DNA from: Trichoplax sp. H2
Lineage: Eukaryota; Placozoa; Uniplacotomia; Trichoplacea
NCBI GenBank assembly: GCA_003344405.1
Contig: NOWV01000069.1
Location: forward strand, 62,001 to 126,000
Direction: 5' to 3'
DNA: 64,000 nt
A model generated the notes under the pieces. The model was not told the DNA's origin, did no database searches, and worked only from the letters and a program-made list of their open reading frames with translations. How positions within the stretch are numbered: the first letter of the stretch is position 1; each line of letters begins with the position of its first letter. This document shows positions 63,710-64,000 of the stretch, piece by piece. The position numbers were made by a program, and so were the translations under genes.

Positions 63710-64000
63710 ATGGTAAAAAATTCTTCATCAGTATTGCCCTTTCAGGGTAGCGATGAAGAAAATCCGGACAATAAATCACCGAAACAAAAATCATTCCCAT
63801 TTGGAGTATTTAGATCGGAAAATAAGCAATCAAATACTGAAAAGAAGCCCGATGATATCAAATCCTTTCTTACTCGCGTCACTAGTCGAAAAAGGAAGGG
63901 TAAATTACCCGAAAATTCTATCAATAACTCTTTAGTTAGCCTTGGAATAGCCATGGCCACTTCAACAACGAAAGATATCCACCAGGTTTGTGATTATCTC
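63710..64000 (+). CDS. TRPA1-like: first exon of a fifth TRPA1-like gene (partial, runs off the window)
   Basis: The exon is 63710-63985 (92 codons, phase 0) and ends CACCAG|GTTTGT; the rest is intron. The start CCACCATGG is a near-ideal Kozak context. The end of the exon (INNSLVSLGIAMATSTTKDI) is clearly the same as the end of exon 1 in genes 1-4 (VNNSLVSLGFAVANTKARDL in gene 4), and the phase and exon size (276 against 279-285 nt) agree. The first 70 residues are much diverged but keep a charged, Ser/Lys-rich character and an SFPFGVFRSENKQ stretch in place of KFPSWGSKKN. No ankyrin or channel part is in the window, so the assignment rests on exon 1 and on position in the array. Confidence 0.72.
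   Translation, partial: MVKNSSSVLPFQGSDEENPDNKSPKQKSFPFGVFRSENKQSNTEKKPDDIKSFLTRVTSRKRKGKLPENSINNSLVSLGIAMATSTTKDIHQVCDYL

Noticed and set aside
63742-63960. Minus-strand open frame of 72 codons
   Set aside because: It is the antisense shadow of exon 1 of gene 5, whose coding tail is conserved with the other copies on the + strand.

Overview
This is eukaryotic, almost certainly animal, nuclear DNA. It is AT-rich, genes are split by many short GT-AG introns, and no bacterial operon, RBS or CRISPR signal is present. The main content is a head-to-tail array of TRPA1-like cation channel genes, all on the + strand. Four are complete by my exon models (3545-16765, 19908-30947, 35285-47366, 50760-60768), and the first exon of a fifth lies at 63710-63985 and runs off the right edge. 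The species cannot be fixed from sequence; a compact-intron invertebrate such as a placozoan is possible, but this is inference only.

Each complete gene has 25 coding exons. In all four the spliced frame closes without an internal stop at 1141-1147 residues, close to human TRPA1 (about 1120). The order is a polar N-terminal exon, a 2.6-3.8 kb first intron, about 16 ankyrin repeats (exons 2-13), a pre-S1 linker (14-17), S1-S6 with a TRPA1-type filter MMVGDISYRE (18-22), the post-S6 segment VGLAVGDINEV (23), and a short charged C-terminus (24-25). Of the 25 exons, 21 have the same length in all four genes.

A separate small three-exon gene of unknown function is proposed at 32-1200. Spacers of about 3 kb are themselves old duplicates. 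They carry a TATA-containing block (near 2315, 19120, 50090; missing before gene 3), a proximal block with palindromic homeodomain-type sites about 200-750 bp before the ATGs, and relics of a decayed ankyrin-repeat gene (32880-34080, 48480-49140).

Retrotransposon solo LTRs are frequent. Seven have TG...CA ends and exact 5-bp target duplications (426-789, 10479-11100, 14347-14837, 31973-32576, 33140-33676, 43609-44144, 61806-62064). One has a near-perfect duplication (40578-41011), and two more copies are incomplete (22671-23242 with a putative primer-binding site; 48084-48390). No gag or pol coding sequence was recognised. Other repeats are a 4 x 86 bp array (62511-62854), an expanded intronic repeat in gene 2, and several two-copy duplications. 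Genes 2 and 3 share a nearly identical tract, introns included, over exons 13-19, which suggests recent gene conversion.
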